DNA from: a virus
IMG/VR virus record: IMGVR_UViG_3300031785_000071
Location: 1 to 21,075 of that record
Length of the DNA: 21,075 nucleotides
Reading direction: 5' to 3' (one strand)
This document shows positions 7,834 through 15,243 of this stretch, piece after piece. The notes under the pieces were generated by a model. That model was not told the origin of the DNA. It worked only from the letters and a program-made list of their open reading frames with translations, and ran no database searches. The translations under genes were made by a program, and so were the position numbers. How positions within the stretch are numbered: the first letter of the stretch is position 1; each line of letters opens with the position of its first letter.

Positions 7834-8063
7834 TACCAATCTGGATAATACCACTCCTTTTCTTTTATATTTGATTTCCTTCTCTTTACAATCCTTTTAA
7901 TTGTGCATATCTTACACTCATAAGAATAGGCAGATGGAATATCTCCTCTGCCTTTTCTAGTTAGATAATAACCATCAATCAGATCCTTTATCTCACCACA
8001 TACTCTACACTTTCTCTCTTTTAGTAATATATGCTCTAGATCAAACTGATCATCTAAGTCCAT
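7833..8063 (-). CDS. Small four-cysteine zinc-binding-like protein
   Basis: The 76-aa product has two CxxC pairs, C19/C22 (CRVC) and C50/C53 (CKIC), 27 residues apart, followed by a basic stretch (IKRIVKRRKSNIKEKE). This pattern is what zinc-ribbon or treble-clef folds use, as in the zinc knuckles next to phage HNH domains. No HNH catalytic residues are seen, so a nuclease is not supported. A nucleic-acid-binding role is plausible but inferred. The start ATG overlaps the stop of the upstream membrane-protein gene as TAATG, so the two are translationally coupled. T4 has nothing between genes 17 and 18. Confidence 0.85.
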   Translation of the reverse strand: MDLDDQFDLEHILLKERKCRVCGEIKDLIDGYYLTRKGRGDIPSAYSYECKICTIKRIVKRRKSNIKEKEWYYPDW

Positions 8064-8326
8064 TAGATACCATTCCAGAAGTTGTCTACGGGTTGTGCGT
8101 TTCTAGATGCTATGTACAATGCTACATTACAGAAGAACCATAAAATATTTGTTACCCATGCTTGTCTCCAACAATACTTCCTATTTGTTTGCACAATAAA
8201 AAGTTCCTCTTCAGTTCCTGTATTTTTTATAAACTGTTCTAAGATTAATGAAATAACAAATCCTATAGCGAAGATATAGAATAGAAGATTTAAAAATCCT
8301 GCGTTAAAAAGTAAAAATGAAATCAT
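8063..8326 (-). CDS. Small two-helix membrane protein between gp17 and gp18
   Basis: The product is 87 aa. A hydrophobic stretch at about residues 8-30 (FNAGFLNLLFYIFAIGFVIS) and another at 57-74 (WVTNILWFFCNVALYIAS) predict two membrane helices joined by a polar loop. I choose the ATG at 8326: it overlaps the gp17 TGA as ATGA. A GTG four codons upstream (8338) would extend into gp17 and is less likely. No holin or antiholin family is recognised, although size and topology would allow one. An inner-membrane location is inferred. The gene sits in a late packaging/tail operon and is coupled on both sides. Confidence 0.83.
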   Translation of the reverse strand: MISFLLFNAGFLNLLFYIFAIGFVISLILEQFIKNTGTEEELFIVQTNRKYCWRQAWVTNILWFFCNVALYIASRNAQPVDNFWNGI

Positions 8327-9969
8327 CTGTAGTCCCACATGTAAGAGCGATCACCATATTCATCAGTATGCCACCTATCTCCTTCAGAGTCAACAAATGT
8401 TTCATCATCCAGACCATCTGATATAAAACCGAATGGAGCCATGTCCTGTTCGATTTGATTTTTTTGTTCCTCATATATTCTTTTTCTTATATCATTATCA
8501 GTCATCTCTTTAAAATAATCCTGTGCAACTAACCATGCAAAGATTACAAGACACATCGCTAAATCATCATTACAACCCTCTTCTGCCTCAAAAGAGTTAT
8601 GTTTTTGAGAAAATGTTGTGAGTTCGGAAATTATCTCATAATCACAGGTTAGCAACTTATCATCTTCAATTAGTGTCTTTAAATTACTACACCCTAACTT
8701 TTTGACTGCAGCAGTCATTCTAACTCCTAACTGAGACTTCTTACCAGAGAATCCCTGACCAACTACCTGACCATTTCTACCTCTCATTGAAGCCATCAAT
8801 AGATTATCATACTCTAAATCATATTGCAAGATGCTTGCTACTTGATCTCCAATATCATTTACCTCAACTAAAAGAAACGCATTATTATATCCTTTCGCAA
8901 CGCTATGAATGATATTAGGGAACAACATAGGTTTGATTTCATTATTACGATATTTCGCAACTACTTTATATGGAAACTCAGTGATATCAAATACAATAAA
9001 TGCTGAGTAGTCATTTCCCAATCCACGAGCAACGTCAACTGTGATCATATAATTATGTTCTTTTATAGAATCCTCGTAGATATCCAATCCAGCATTCTTT
9101 GTTATAGGTGCATCATAAATTAAGTTTTTAAGTTTGCTTGGTGCTATAAGAGTATTAACAGATCCTAGAAACTCACATTCAAACTCAACTTTAAACTGTT
9201 GTTCGGATGTATTTGCTATAGTTTGTGCTTTCCATGCTTCATCTCTACCAGGAACTTCATTCCAATGTACATCAGTAGGGATATATCCATTTGTCCCTCT
9301 CTCAGCATCATGCCACATTCTATAAAAGTGGTTCATACCACGAGGAGTAGATACAATTATTACTTTAGTGCTAGTACCAGAAGAAATTGTGGGGTATACA
9401 GACGCAAAGAAATCATCTGCTACATGATTCGGAACGAAAGCAAACTCATCAAGGAATAGTATGTTAAAAGACATACCTCGAACAGCAGATGCTGATGTAG
9501 ATGCTGCTAATATTTTTGATCCGTTATCTAATTCTAATGATCCTTTATTCCATGCAATGATGCCTTGTTGCATCCATTTTGGTAAGTTTTCATATGCGGT
9601 CTGTAATCTACCAAGTAGATCCATTGCAATTTTTGCTTTGTTCGCAAGAATTCCAATATTAACACTATCATTGAAGATTGCATAATGTAGAAGATAAGAT
9701 ACCACAGTGGTTGATTTACCAGTCTGTCGTGGCATCTTGCAGATATTAAATCTTTCTCTGTGAAAATTATTAACTAGTTTTTCTTGAAAGGGATATAGAT
9801 CAAATGGAACAAGACCCTCATCAAGAGATACTATCTTAATGTATTTCTTTGCAAAATATACTGGATCATCCTTACACTTCAAAAACTCAATGATATTCTC
9901 TTCAGAGAATTCAATCGGTGTATTTGCTTTTTTTAGATTAGGATTTCCAAGATATACATTATCAACCAT
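8323..9969 (-). CDS. 17: Terminase large subunit gp17 (packaging ATPase and nuclease)
   Basis: This is the DNA packaging motor: an N-terminal ATPase drives DNA through the portal and a C-terminal nuclease cuts the concatemer. At 548 aa it is slightly shorter than T4 gp17 (610 aa). Walker A is PRQTGKST at 80-87 (K85), Walker B LFLDE at 171-175 (D174, E175), and the coupling motif STPR at 207-210. The RNase H-like nuclease centre shows D312 in ITVDVARG, E369 in LVEVND and D468/D469 in CNDDLAM, matching the T4 triad. All key residues are present. The gene follows the 491-aa gene by 5 bases and overlaps the membrane-protein gene by 4. Confidence 0.98.
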   Translation of the reverse strand: MVDNVYLGNPNLKKANTPIEFSEENIIEFLKCKDDPVYFAKKYIKIVSLDEGLVPFDLYPFQEKLVNNFHRERFNICKMPRQTGKSTTVVSYLLHYAIFNDSVNIGILANKAKIAMDLLGRLQTAYENLPKWMQQGIIAWNKGSLELDNGSKILAASTSASAVRGMSFNILFLDEFAFVPNHVADDFFASVYPTISSGTSTKVIIVSTPRGMNHFYRMWHDAERGTNGYIPTDVHWNEVPGRDEAWKAQTIANTSEQQFKVEFECEFLGSVNTLIAPSKLKNLIYDAPITKNAGLDIYEDSIKEHNYMITVDVARGLGNDYSAFIVFDITEFPYKVVAKYRNNEIKPMLFPNIIHSVAKGYNNAFLLVEVNDIGDQVASILQYDLEYDNLLMASMRGRNGQVVGQGFSGKKSQLGVRMTAAVKKLGCSNLKTLIEDDKLLTCDYEIISELTTFSQKHNSFEAEEGCNDDLAMCLVIFAWLVAQDYFKEMTDNDIRKRIYEEQKNQIEQDMAPFGFISDGLDDETFVDSEGDRWHTDEYGDRSYMWDYR

Positions 9970-9974
9970 AACAA

Positions 9975-11450
9975 TTACTTTTTAGTTTTCTTTTTCATCG
10001 AGTTGATGAATTTTCGGTAGACTGCTGCTTCAGAGGTTTTACCCATTTCTCTTGCTCGTTGCTCCATAGCAACAGCAGCTTGAATTTTATGAGCATGTGA
10101 TCTAGAAGAATTCCTGATTTTTGAGACAGACGCTTTAGCAGTAGCAACGTCCTTGAAACCAAGTCCATGAATAGTTCCTTTAGGATTTTCATCTGTATAT
10201 AAGTCTGAGTGTTTTTTTGAGTTTGCAGGTTGACCTTTCTTTCTAGGGATGCGAGGATTTGACTCCTCATTCATTGCTTTCTCTAATTTATCTGCTTGTT
10301 TAGCATGAGTTTTAGATCCCTTTCTAAGATTTTTAACTAACTTCTTGATATAAGGTTTATCTTTTTTATCTAACTCCTCTTTCATATCATCTTTGCTATC
10401 AAGATAATCAGCAGCAGTATCTAAGTAATCAGTCGCTTTGGTTATCTTAGATTGTACCCATGCTTTGAAGTTATCTTTTTTAAGAGTATGACTCTTAATT
10501 CTCTTTGATGCTCTCTTTGCAGTCTTTAACTGATTACGAATCATCTCAGGTTCATGATCCTTATGTTTCTCCTCTTCCATTGCTTGTTTGCGAATGGTTG
10601 CAAAGTAAACTTTCTTACCCTCTTCTTTACCATATTGCTTCTGCATACTCTTCTTCATATCAGACTTATCATACTTCTTCTTTAACCTATCGTCTTTTCT
10701 CTTTTCCTTCTCAGTCATCTTTCTTTCAACTAACTCACCCTCTGGTTGATAATCTGCTTTGTCTATCTTAGGTGATAATCTCTTCAATTTCATGTAATCT
10801 CTAGGTTTTGTAGGATCTAAATCTGGATTTTGTTTTAATACCTCTGGGTCTAATTTACCTGTATATTTTCTTTTTGCTATTTCCATAGGTTCAGTGCCCG
10901 TAGGTGCTTGATCTCCTAACTCAGTTACTTTTGAATCTGATTTAGTTAAATTAGGATCACCATCAGTTTTACCTGCATCAACCATCGCCTGATTCATCTT
11001 ACTGGTTCTAGACATTATTTTTGCCTTTTGAAGAGCACCTAAAAATTGAGATGGATTTAAAACTTCAGATATATTAGTGCCTTTCCATACTCCTTCATCA
11101 TTTAATTTGGGCTTCATGTGAGCAGGACCAATTATATCAACTACAACTGCAGTTGTCTCTCCATCAGAATTTTGTATCTCTACGCTCTCTCCTACTCCCC
11201 CTGAGCCATTACCACCACCATTACCACCAGAGCTACCGTTACCATTTCCACTACCATTCCCACCGTTCCCATTTCCGTTAGAACTTCCGTTAGATTTGCC
11301 ATTACCATTACCATTCTTTTTAGAATCCTCCTTTTCATCTTCACGCTCTCTACGAAGATATCCACCAATTCCTCTACGGAATCCTTTAGGGATTGGTTTG
11401 CACTTGCTATCTTGGTAACAGTAATAGTGTCCTTCCTTACACTTCTTCAT
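9975..11450 (-). CDS. Unusual Cys / Gly-Asn linker / Lys-rich protein inserted between gp16 and gp17
   Basis: The 491-aa product is of unknown function. Four regions are visible. Residues 1-35 have C4, C11 and C17 in a Tyr-rich motif (GHYYCYQDSKCKPIPKGFRR). Residues 45-87 are an almost pure Gly/Asn/Ser linker. Residues 88-240 are mixed. From about 240 to the end the protein is very basic and helical, with MQKQYGKEEGKKVYFATIRK (269-288) and, near the C-terminus, GTIHGLGFKDVATAKASVSK (425-444) and SHAHKIQAAVAMEQRAREMG (451-470). From memory, similar Cys plus Gly/Asn N-termini and YG-GKK-VYxAT motifs occur in marine phage virion proteins. Such a basic protein could bind DNA, but that is inferred. 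T4 has no gene between 16 and 17. Confidence 0.85.
   Translation of the reverse strand: MKKCKEGHYYCYQDSKCKPIPKGFRRGIGGYLRREREDEKEDSKKNGNGNGKSNGSSNGNGNGGNGSGNGNGSSGGNGGGNGSGGVGESVEIQNSDGETTAVVVDIIGPAHMKPKLNDEGVWKGTNISEVLNPSQFLGALQKAKIMSRTSKMNQAMVDAGKTDGDPNLTKSDSKVTELGDQAPTGTEPMEIAKRKYTGKLDPEVLKQNPDLDPTKPRDYMKLKRLSPKIDKADYQPEGELVERKMTEKEKRKDDRLKKKYDKSDMKKSMQKQYGKEEGKKVYFATIRKQAMEEEKHKDHEPEMIRNQLKTAKRASKRIKSHTLKKDNFKAWVQSKITKATDYLDTAADYLDSKDDMKEELDKKDKPYIKKLVKNLRKGSKTHAKQADKLEKAMNEESNPRIPRKKGQPANSKKHSDLYTDENPKGTIHGLGFKDVATAKASVSKIRNSSRSHAHKIQAAVAMEQRAREMGKTSEAAVYRKFINSMKKKTKK
11190..11318 (-). repeat. Coding low-complexity Gly/Asn/Ser repeat
   Basis: This is a stretch of imperfect GGTAAT/GGTAGT-like hexamers (minus strand) encoding residues 45-87 of the 491-aa protein. 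It keeps the reading frame. Such tracts change length easily by slippage, so the linker length may vary between close relatives. Confidence 0.75.
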
Positions 11451-11458
11451 TGTAGCGA

Positions 11459-11881
11459 TTATTTTTCCTCTTTATTATTTAGAAACCCTTTCTTTAGCAT
11501 CTTTGAGAGTTCGGATGTAGAACCCACAAATAAAGCGTTATTAGTTACGTTATTAGTTTTCGGACTATCTTCATTTACGTCTTTAATTTTTTTCTGTAAA
11601 TCCATCAACTTATCAGTTGTGTCTGCTACAGATTTTATAAGTTGACCTGCTACTTCATATGCTCTAGGACTTGCACTCTCCCCTGCAACTTCCATTATTC
11701 CATTGATCGCTTCTTGACCTTTTTCTATGATTGAGTATAAATTAGCACGAGTATACTCATAGTCCTTTTCAATCTCATTGATCTTTACACGATCATCTTT
11801 TTTAGGACTCTCTTTTTTTACAGGCACTACATCAGGTTCACTAATGTTTAATGCTTTATCAATAGATTCATAGTTTTCCAT
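11459..11881 (-). CDS. 16: Terminase small subunit gp16
   Basis: This encodes the small terminase, which in T4 regulates gp17 and helps recognise DNA for packaging. The 140-aa product (T4: 164 aa) has the family's central region: DYEYTRANLYSIIEKGQEAI (40-59), SPRAYEVAGQLIKSVADTTD (71-90) and a following coiled-coil-forming helix. The N-terminus is short and charged, and the C-terminus (NNALFVGSTSELSKML) resembles cyanophage gp16. The start overlaps the gp15 stop as TGATG (11879-11883). Unusually, the next gene is not gp17 but the 491-aa gene, 8 bases away. Confidence 0.93.
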   Translation of the reverse strand: MENYESIDKALNISEPDVVPVKKESPKKDDRVKINEIEKDYEYTRANLYSIIEKGQEAINGIMEVAGESASPRAYEVAGQLIKSVADTTDKLMDLQKKIKDVNEDSPKTNNVTNNALFVGSTSELSKMLKKGFLNNKEEK

Positions 11882-12729
11882 CAGATATCATTTTGTTTTG
11901 TTGGACTGCGATCTCTACCATCATCAAAGAATTCAGATGTTTCACTGAATCCAAAGTCATCGCCTGGAACGATAAGTGCGTTATCATTACTATCTATAGC
12001 ACCATCACTATTGTAATCTTTGGTTGCAGTTGGAGTTACAGTATATCTCATTTCTCTTCTAGCATTTACAGTATCAACACTTGCATACTGATCGACAATA
12101 ACTTTCTTAATAAGACCCTCTGGATTCTCTGCGATTGGTCCGTATAAGTATGTCTTTGCAACAAATTGGAACGTGTATATCAACGCTCTTCTAGTTGAAA
12201 AATCTCCCTCATAATCGTCTTGAAAAGTAACGTTAGTGAGTGTTATGGGGACATCTCTTTTTTCACCAATTGAGTCAATTAAATTAATAGTGATGCTAAA
12301 TGATGGTTGAAAAAATGGTAATATTTGTTCTACAACTTGTAACGCATCATCATTTATTTTAGTAAGTAAACTTAATTCAAAACCAATATTATAAGGGACT
12401 GGCATGAAGACCTTCTTTAACTTATTGGTTGAATTATCTACTGCTTTAAAGGTTTGAGTTATACCTGATTTTCTAGATGAGTCATAAGCAATAGAGGTCA
12501 TTTCAAAAGACATTCTTGGTAATGTAATCGCAACCATTTTATTTAAATCGGGTTGCTGTTCTAATCTAGCGATAAATTTTGCAGCAGGTCCATATGCAAG
12601 AGGAACTCTTTTGATATCAACAGTTGTTCCATCGGAAGTTTGATGTCTAACCTCCATATTGTTAAACAATGTTCCAAAACCTATGATGGTTTTTCTAATA
12701 ACTTCGTGATAAAAATAAGTCCCTAACAT
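11881..12729 (-). CDS. 15: Tail completion and sheath stabiliser protein gp15
   Basis: This forms the hexameric ring that ends the tail and joins it to the neck. The 282-aa product (T4 gp15: 272 aa) has typical features: MLGTYFYHEVIRKTIIGFGT at the start, VPLAYGPAAKFIARLEQQPD (42-61), LPRMSFEMTSIAYDSSRK (70-87), PVPYNIGFELSLLTKINDDA (110-129) and FVAKTYLYGPI (189-199). The C-terminal tail holds DYNSDGAIDSND at 238-249, whose acidic spacing resembles an EF-hand or dockerin calcium loop. The ATG overlaps the gp14 stop as TAATG, so translation is coupled. Confidence 0.95.
   Translation of the reverse strand: MLGTYFYHEVIRKTIIGFGTLFNNMEVRHQTSDGTTVDIKRVPLAYGPAAKFIARLEQQPDLNKMVAITLPRMSFEMTSIAYDSSRKSGITQTFKAVDNSTNKLKKVFMPVPYNIGFELSLLTKINDDALQVVEQILPFFQPSFSITINLIDSIGEKRDVPITLTNVTFQDDYEGDFSTRRALIYTFQFVAKTYLYGPIAENPEGLIKKVIVDQYASVDTVNARREMRYTVTPTATKDYNSDGAIDSNDNALIVPGDDFGFSETSEFFDDGRDRSPTKQNDI
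11983..12018 (-). other. EF-hand/dockerin-like calcium loop in gp15
   Basis: Residues 238-249 of gp15 place D238, N240, D242, D246 and D249 at positions 1, 3, 5, 9 and 12 of a calcium-binding loop, with Gly at 6 and Ile at 8. The pattern is seen directly; calcium binding is an inference. Confidence 0.5.
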
Positions 12730-14123
12730 TAAAATAGTCCAAATGGATTTGATTCAGTGAAATCGAGAATTTGATCTGCTTCATTCTCAATTTCATCACT
12801 ATGATCATATTTATCCTTATCTGTGTTTGCTGCAGATACTTTAACAGTGTATTGTGCACCAGATCTTGTTCCAGTTACAGTTTCACCTCTAAAGAATGTT
12901 CCAGTTTCAATACCAACCTGTAAAATCCCAGTATCAAGATCCCATCTCTTAACTCTTGCAGATGCATTAGATCTATTACCCGTTACAAGTTCATTGAACC
13001 AGTAACTTCCAGATCCTATACCAGCTGATGAAGGTGGACCAACAGTAATTGTTGGTGGTGAGAAGAATCCTGCACCAGCATCTTGGATAAAGATATTTGA
13101 TATGGTTCCACCAGCACCAACTTCCGCACGAGCAGAAGCAGGTAATTGTGGGGATAGAGATGGAAGTGAAATGGATACGTTTGGTGTTGTGGAATATCCA
13201 ACTCCACCTGTGCCTCCAATGGAGATACGTATGATACCTTTCTTACCATCTGATCTAATCAATGCAGTAGCAGCAGCACCTACACCTCCACCACCAGATA
13301 TTGTGACTATTGGTGCAACAGTATATCCAGCACCAGAATTAGTAATTACAATCTCTTCTATCGAGGTTACATTATTTCTTGTAGTAAGTATACCAACAGC
13401 AGTAGCATCTATTCCACCACTTGGTGCTGTGGTTAGTCCAATAGTTGGAACACTGGTGAATCCTGAACCATCATTTAGTAAACTTATACTCTTAACAAAT
13501 CCTGTTCCTATTGTTGCTGTAGCAGTTGCTGCAGATCCAACTCTGTTCATAGTAAGATCGGTTATAACACCCAAATCTTCTGTTTTACTATCAATTGCAT
13601 CAATACCAGTATCAATTGTTTCATCATTGTACTCGAACAATTCACACTGTAATTCATAAACATAAGTATTTCCTAACTGATAAAAAGGAACCTCATGCTC
13701 TACGAATTTTATTTCAAATAATCTACCACCTAGAGGAAAAAATACTAAATCACCTTCACGAGGTCTCATAACTGCTTCACCCACCTCATCTACATCTTCT
13801 TGACTTAAAAATGGAGAGATAAAATCTTCAAATCTTTCTCTTGAAATTACAAGTTGTAATTCATCTCTCAAACTCATTCCAAATTTAGTTAGAACATCAC
13901 CTGCTCCACTGTAACCATCCCATGTATTTACATATGCCTCAAGTTGAAAATTATCATCAAACTTTGATGCTTCAATTTCTTGAAATACAGTGCTTTTGTT
14001 AACAAATTTTCTAGGTATATAAGTTACTTCAACACCATAAATTTTCAATTGCTCATTTACAAGCGATTGAATTAAATCTTGTTCTTCAGGTGAACCTTGT
14101 AGAAAAAAGGGATTAAGAGCCAT
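12729..14123 (-). CDS. 14: Neck protein gp14, enlarged by repeat insertion
   Basis: This is a head-completion/neck protein that, with gp13, seals the filled head and docks the tail. Residues 1-170 are gp14-like (MALNPFFLQGSPEEQDLIQS, REGDLVFFPLGGRLFEIKFV, YVYELQCELFEYNDETIDTG) and the end (EADQILDFTESNPFGLF) is the usual gp14 C-terminus. Between them are about 250 extra residues; the whole is 464 aa against 256 in T4. The insertion holds four diverged repeats around GSGFTSVPT, GAGYTVAPIV, GVGYSTTPNV and GAGFFSPPT (about 212-372), then a VTGxxS-type segment (380-430). These resemble beta-rich modules of phage fibres. The gene is coupled to gp13 and gp15 by TAATG junctions at both ends. Confidence 0.93.
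   Translation of the reverse strand: MALNPFFLQGSPEEQDLIQSLVNEQLKIYGVEVTYIPRKFVNKSTVFQEIEASKFDDNFQLEAYVNTWDGYSGAGDVLTKFGMSLRDELQLVISRERFEDFISPFLSQEDVDEVGEAVMRPREGDLVFFPLGGRLFEIKFVEHEVPFYQLGNTYVYELQCELFEYNDETIDTGIDAIDSKTEDLGVITDLTMNRVGSAATATATIGTGFVKSISLLNDGSGFTSVPTIGLTTAPSGGIDATAVGILTTRNNVTSIEEIVITNSGAGYTVAPIVTISGGGGVGAAATALIRSDGKKGIIRISIGGTGGVGYSTTPNVSISLPSLSPQLPASARAEVGAGGTISNIFIQDAGAGFFSPPTITVGPPSSAGIGSGSYWFNELVTGNRSNASARVKRWDLDTGILQVGIETGTFFRGETVTGTRSGAQYTVKVSAANTDKDKYDHSDEIENEADQILDFTESNPFGLF
13008..13511 (-). repeat. Four G-x-G-[FY]-x3-P beta-repeats inside gp14
   Basis: Gp14 residues 205-372 contain four copies of a 33-45-residue unit. Each has a hydrophobic strand, then G(S/A/V)G(F/Y) followed by S/T/V-x-P, a short strand, a glycine-rich turn and usually an alanine-rich strand. 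The copies differ at the DNA level, so they are old duplications rather than a recent tandem array. Confidence 0.75.
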
Positions 14124-14968
14124 TATCCAATAAAATCAAGTGGTGGTAGTTCGTAAGTAGAACTCATTTCTTGTTTGATCATTTCAATTTCTCTCAGAGC
14201 ATCATCATATATCTGTCTACCATTCAATTCAATACCACCAGGTAGTTTAACACCTTGGAACTTAATTAAATTTTGACCCCATTGTCTCTTTATCAAAGCA
14301 GTTAGATATCTCTTTAAAAAACTATCATTAAACAATTGTGTGTAAGTTGTTGGATCTAATATTCTATGACAGTCAATTACTATGAAATCACCAGCATTTA
14401 AACTATTGTAATCAATATCCAAATATAATCTATCTTGTCTTTTATTAAATCTGATCTGTGCTTCAGTTGTTAAGAGAAAATCTATATCTTCTAGATATGA
14501 TTTTACCATAGCGTATTGTAATAATTCTACTGAATTGAAATAATATAAATCATTCAAAAATAATTGGTACTTAATACTAAACATACCACCAGATATTGCA
14601 CTCATATCAAATTTAAATATCTTTTCTATACCTACAACTGTTTCGGGTACTTGAATGAAGTTAGATGTTTCGTAGAAGTTTGATGTGGTTGTGCCATAAC
14701 CACTTATTGCAGTGGATGTGCCAGTGGTTGTTACAATTCCTACACCTGTTGTTCCCTGTGCCTTTCCTCTGTCTATATCCCCTTGTGTAAACTGATATTT
14801 AAGATACATTCTTTCAATACCGTCAAAATGACGTTCTTGGAAATACTGAAATGCATCATCTACTAGATCATCAACCTGTTCATCACTCACGTTGATTTCT
14901 AAGACTGGTGCACCTAATTGTCTTTTGCAATATTCAATTAATTCTTCTCGTGAAGCAGGTTTCGCCAT
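14123..14968 (-). CDS. 13: Neck protein gp13
   Basis: This is the head-completion protein that binds gp14 at the portal vertex. The 281-aa product (T4: 309 aa) has the N-terminal SREELIEYCKRQLGAPVLEI, then SDEQVDDLVDDAFQYFQERH (28-47) and IERMYLKYQFTQGDID, all typical of cyanophage gp13. A Gly/Thr/Ser-rich loop follows (about 72-95). The rest includes DFIVIDCHRILDP, LTALIKRQWGQNLIKFQGVK and a C-terminal MSSTYELPPLDFIG. The ATG overlaps the stop of the coiled-coil gene as TAATG (14966-14970), and its own stop overlaps the gp14 start in the same way. Confidence 0.95.
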   Translation of the reverse strand: MAKPASREELIEYCKRQLGAPVLEINVSDEQVDDLVDDAFQYFQERHFDGIERMYLKYQFTQGDIDRGKAQGTTGVGIVTTTGTSTAISGYGTTTSNFYETSNFIQVPETVVGIEKIFKFDMSAISGGMFSIKYQLFLNDLYYFNSVELLQYAMVKSYLEDIDFLLTTEAQIRFNKRQDRLYLDIDYNSLNAGDFIVIDCHRILDPTTYTQLFNDSFLKRYLTALIKRQWGQNLIKFQGVKLPGGIELNGRQIYDDALREIEMIKQEMSSTYELPPLDFIG

Positions 14969-15183
14969 TAGAAATCCTCAGAATCTATTGTTATATTTTT
15001 TGGTTTTTTCTTACCTTTCAGTTGAATCAATAAATTTTCCTGATCAGTTACCTTTGTGCTCAGTTGGTCAACAACATTATTTAAACCAAGTACTCTTGTT
15101 TCTAATGCTATTATTTGAGCAAGCATTTCGTGTGTCTTTTTCTGATAAACACCCAAAATCATCTTGTATTCGTTTTCATCCAT
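14968..15183 (-). CDS. Small coiled-coil protein upstream of gp13 (wac position)
   Basis: The 71-aa product has a long helix with heptad-like leucine, isoleucine and valine spacing (about residues 18-50: LAQIIALETRVLGLNNVVDQ and on), then a basic KGKKKPK patch and an acidic end. It is probably an oligomerising coiled coil. T4 carries wac (fibritin, a trimeric coiled-coil neck fibre) directly upstream of gene 13, so position suggests a neck-associated role. The sequence is too short to call it a fibritin. I choose the ATG at 15183; an upstream in-frame GTG at 15216 would lie inside the terminator hairpin. A late promoter is 37 bases upstream. Confidence 0.82.
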   Translation of the reverse strand: MDENEYKMILGVYQKKTHEMLAQIIALETRVLGLNNVVDQLSTKVTDQENLLIQLKGKKKPKNITIDSEDF

Positions 15184-15193
15184 GACAGAGTAT

Positions 15194-15217
15194 AAAAAAA
15201 GGTGGGATACACCCACC
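15194..15217 (-). terminator. Rho-independent terminator after the fibre gene
   Basis: The minus strand reads GGTGGG (15212-15217), loop TGTAT (15207-15211), CCCACC (15201-15206), then seven T (15194-15200). This is a perfect 6-bp, mostly G-C stem with a U-tract, a textbook intrinsic terminator. It lies 26 bases downstream of the 636-aa gene stop and is the only strong terminator seen in the window. Confidence 0.85.
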
Positions 15218-15219
15218 TA

Positions 15220-15227
15220 TATTTATA
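15220..15227 (-). promoter_or_regulatory. T4-type late promoter abutting the terminator hairpin
   Basis: The minus strand has an exact TATAAATA two bases before the terminator stem. With the usual T4 late spacing the transcript would start near 15214, inside the 5' arm of the hairpin, and would lead into the coiled-coil, gp13, gp14 operon. Confidence 0.75.
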
Positions 15228-15243
15228 AGTTATACTTTACTCG

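Noticed and set aside
8327-8338. GTG start for the small membrane protein
   Set aside because: The ATG at 8326 overlaps the gp17 stop as ATGA, like other junctions here.
11190-11318. Repeated hexamers that look like a satellite or CRISPR-like array
   Set aside because: There are no constant repeats with unique spacers. The tract keeps the reading frame and encodes a Gly/Asn/Ser linker.
13102-13659. Long open frame on the plus strand (185 codons), antisense to gp14
   Set aside because: It coincides with the gp14 repeat insertion, whose codon bias leaves the opposite strand free of stops. The Pro/Val/Ile-rich product resembles no protein.
15184-15216. GTG-started extension of the small coiled-coil gene
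   Set aside because: It would translate the terminator hairpin and start at or before the predicted transcript start. The ATG at 15183 fits better.
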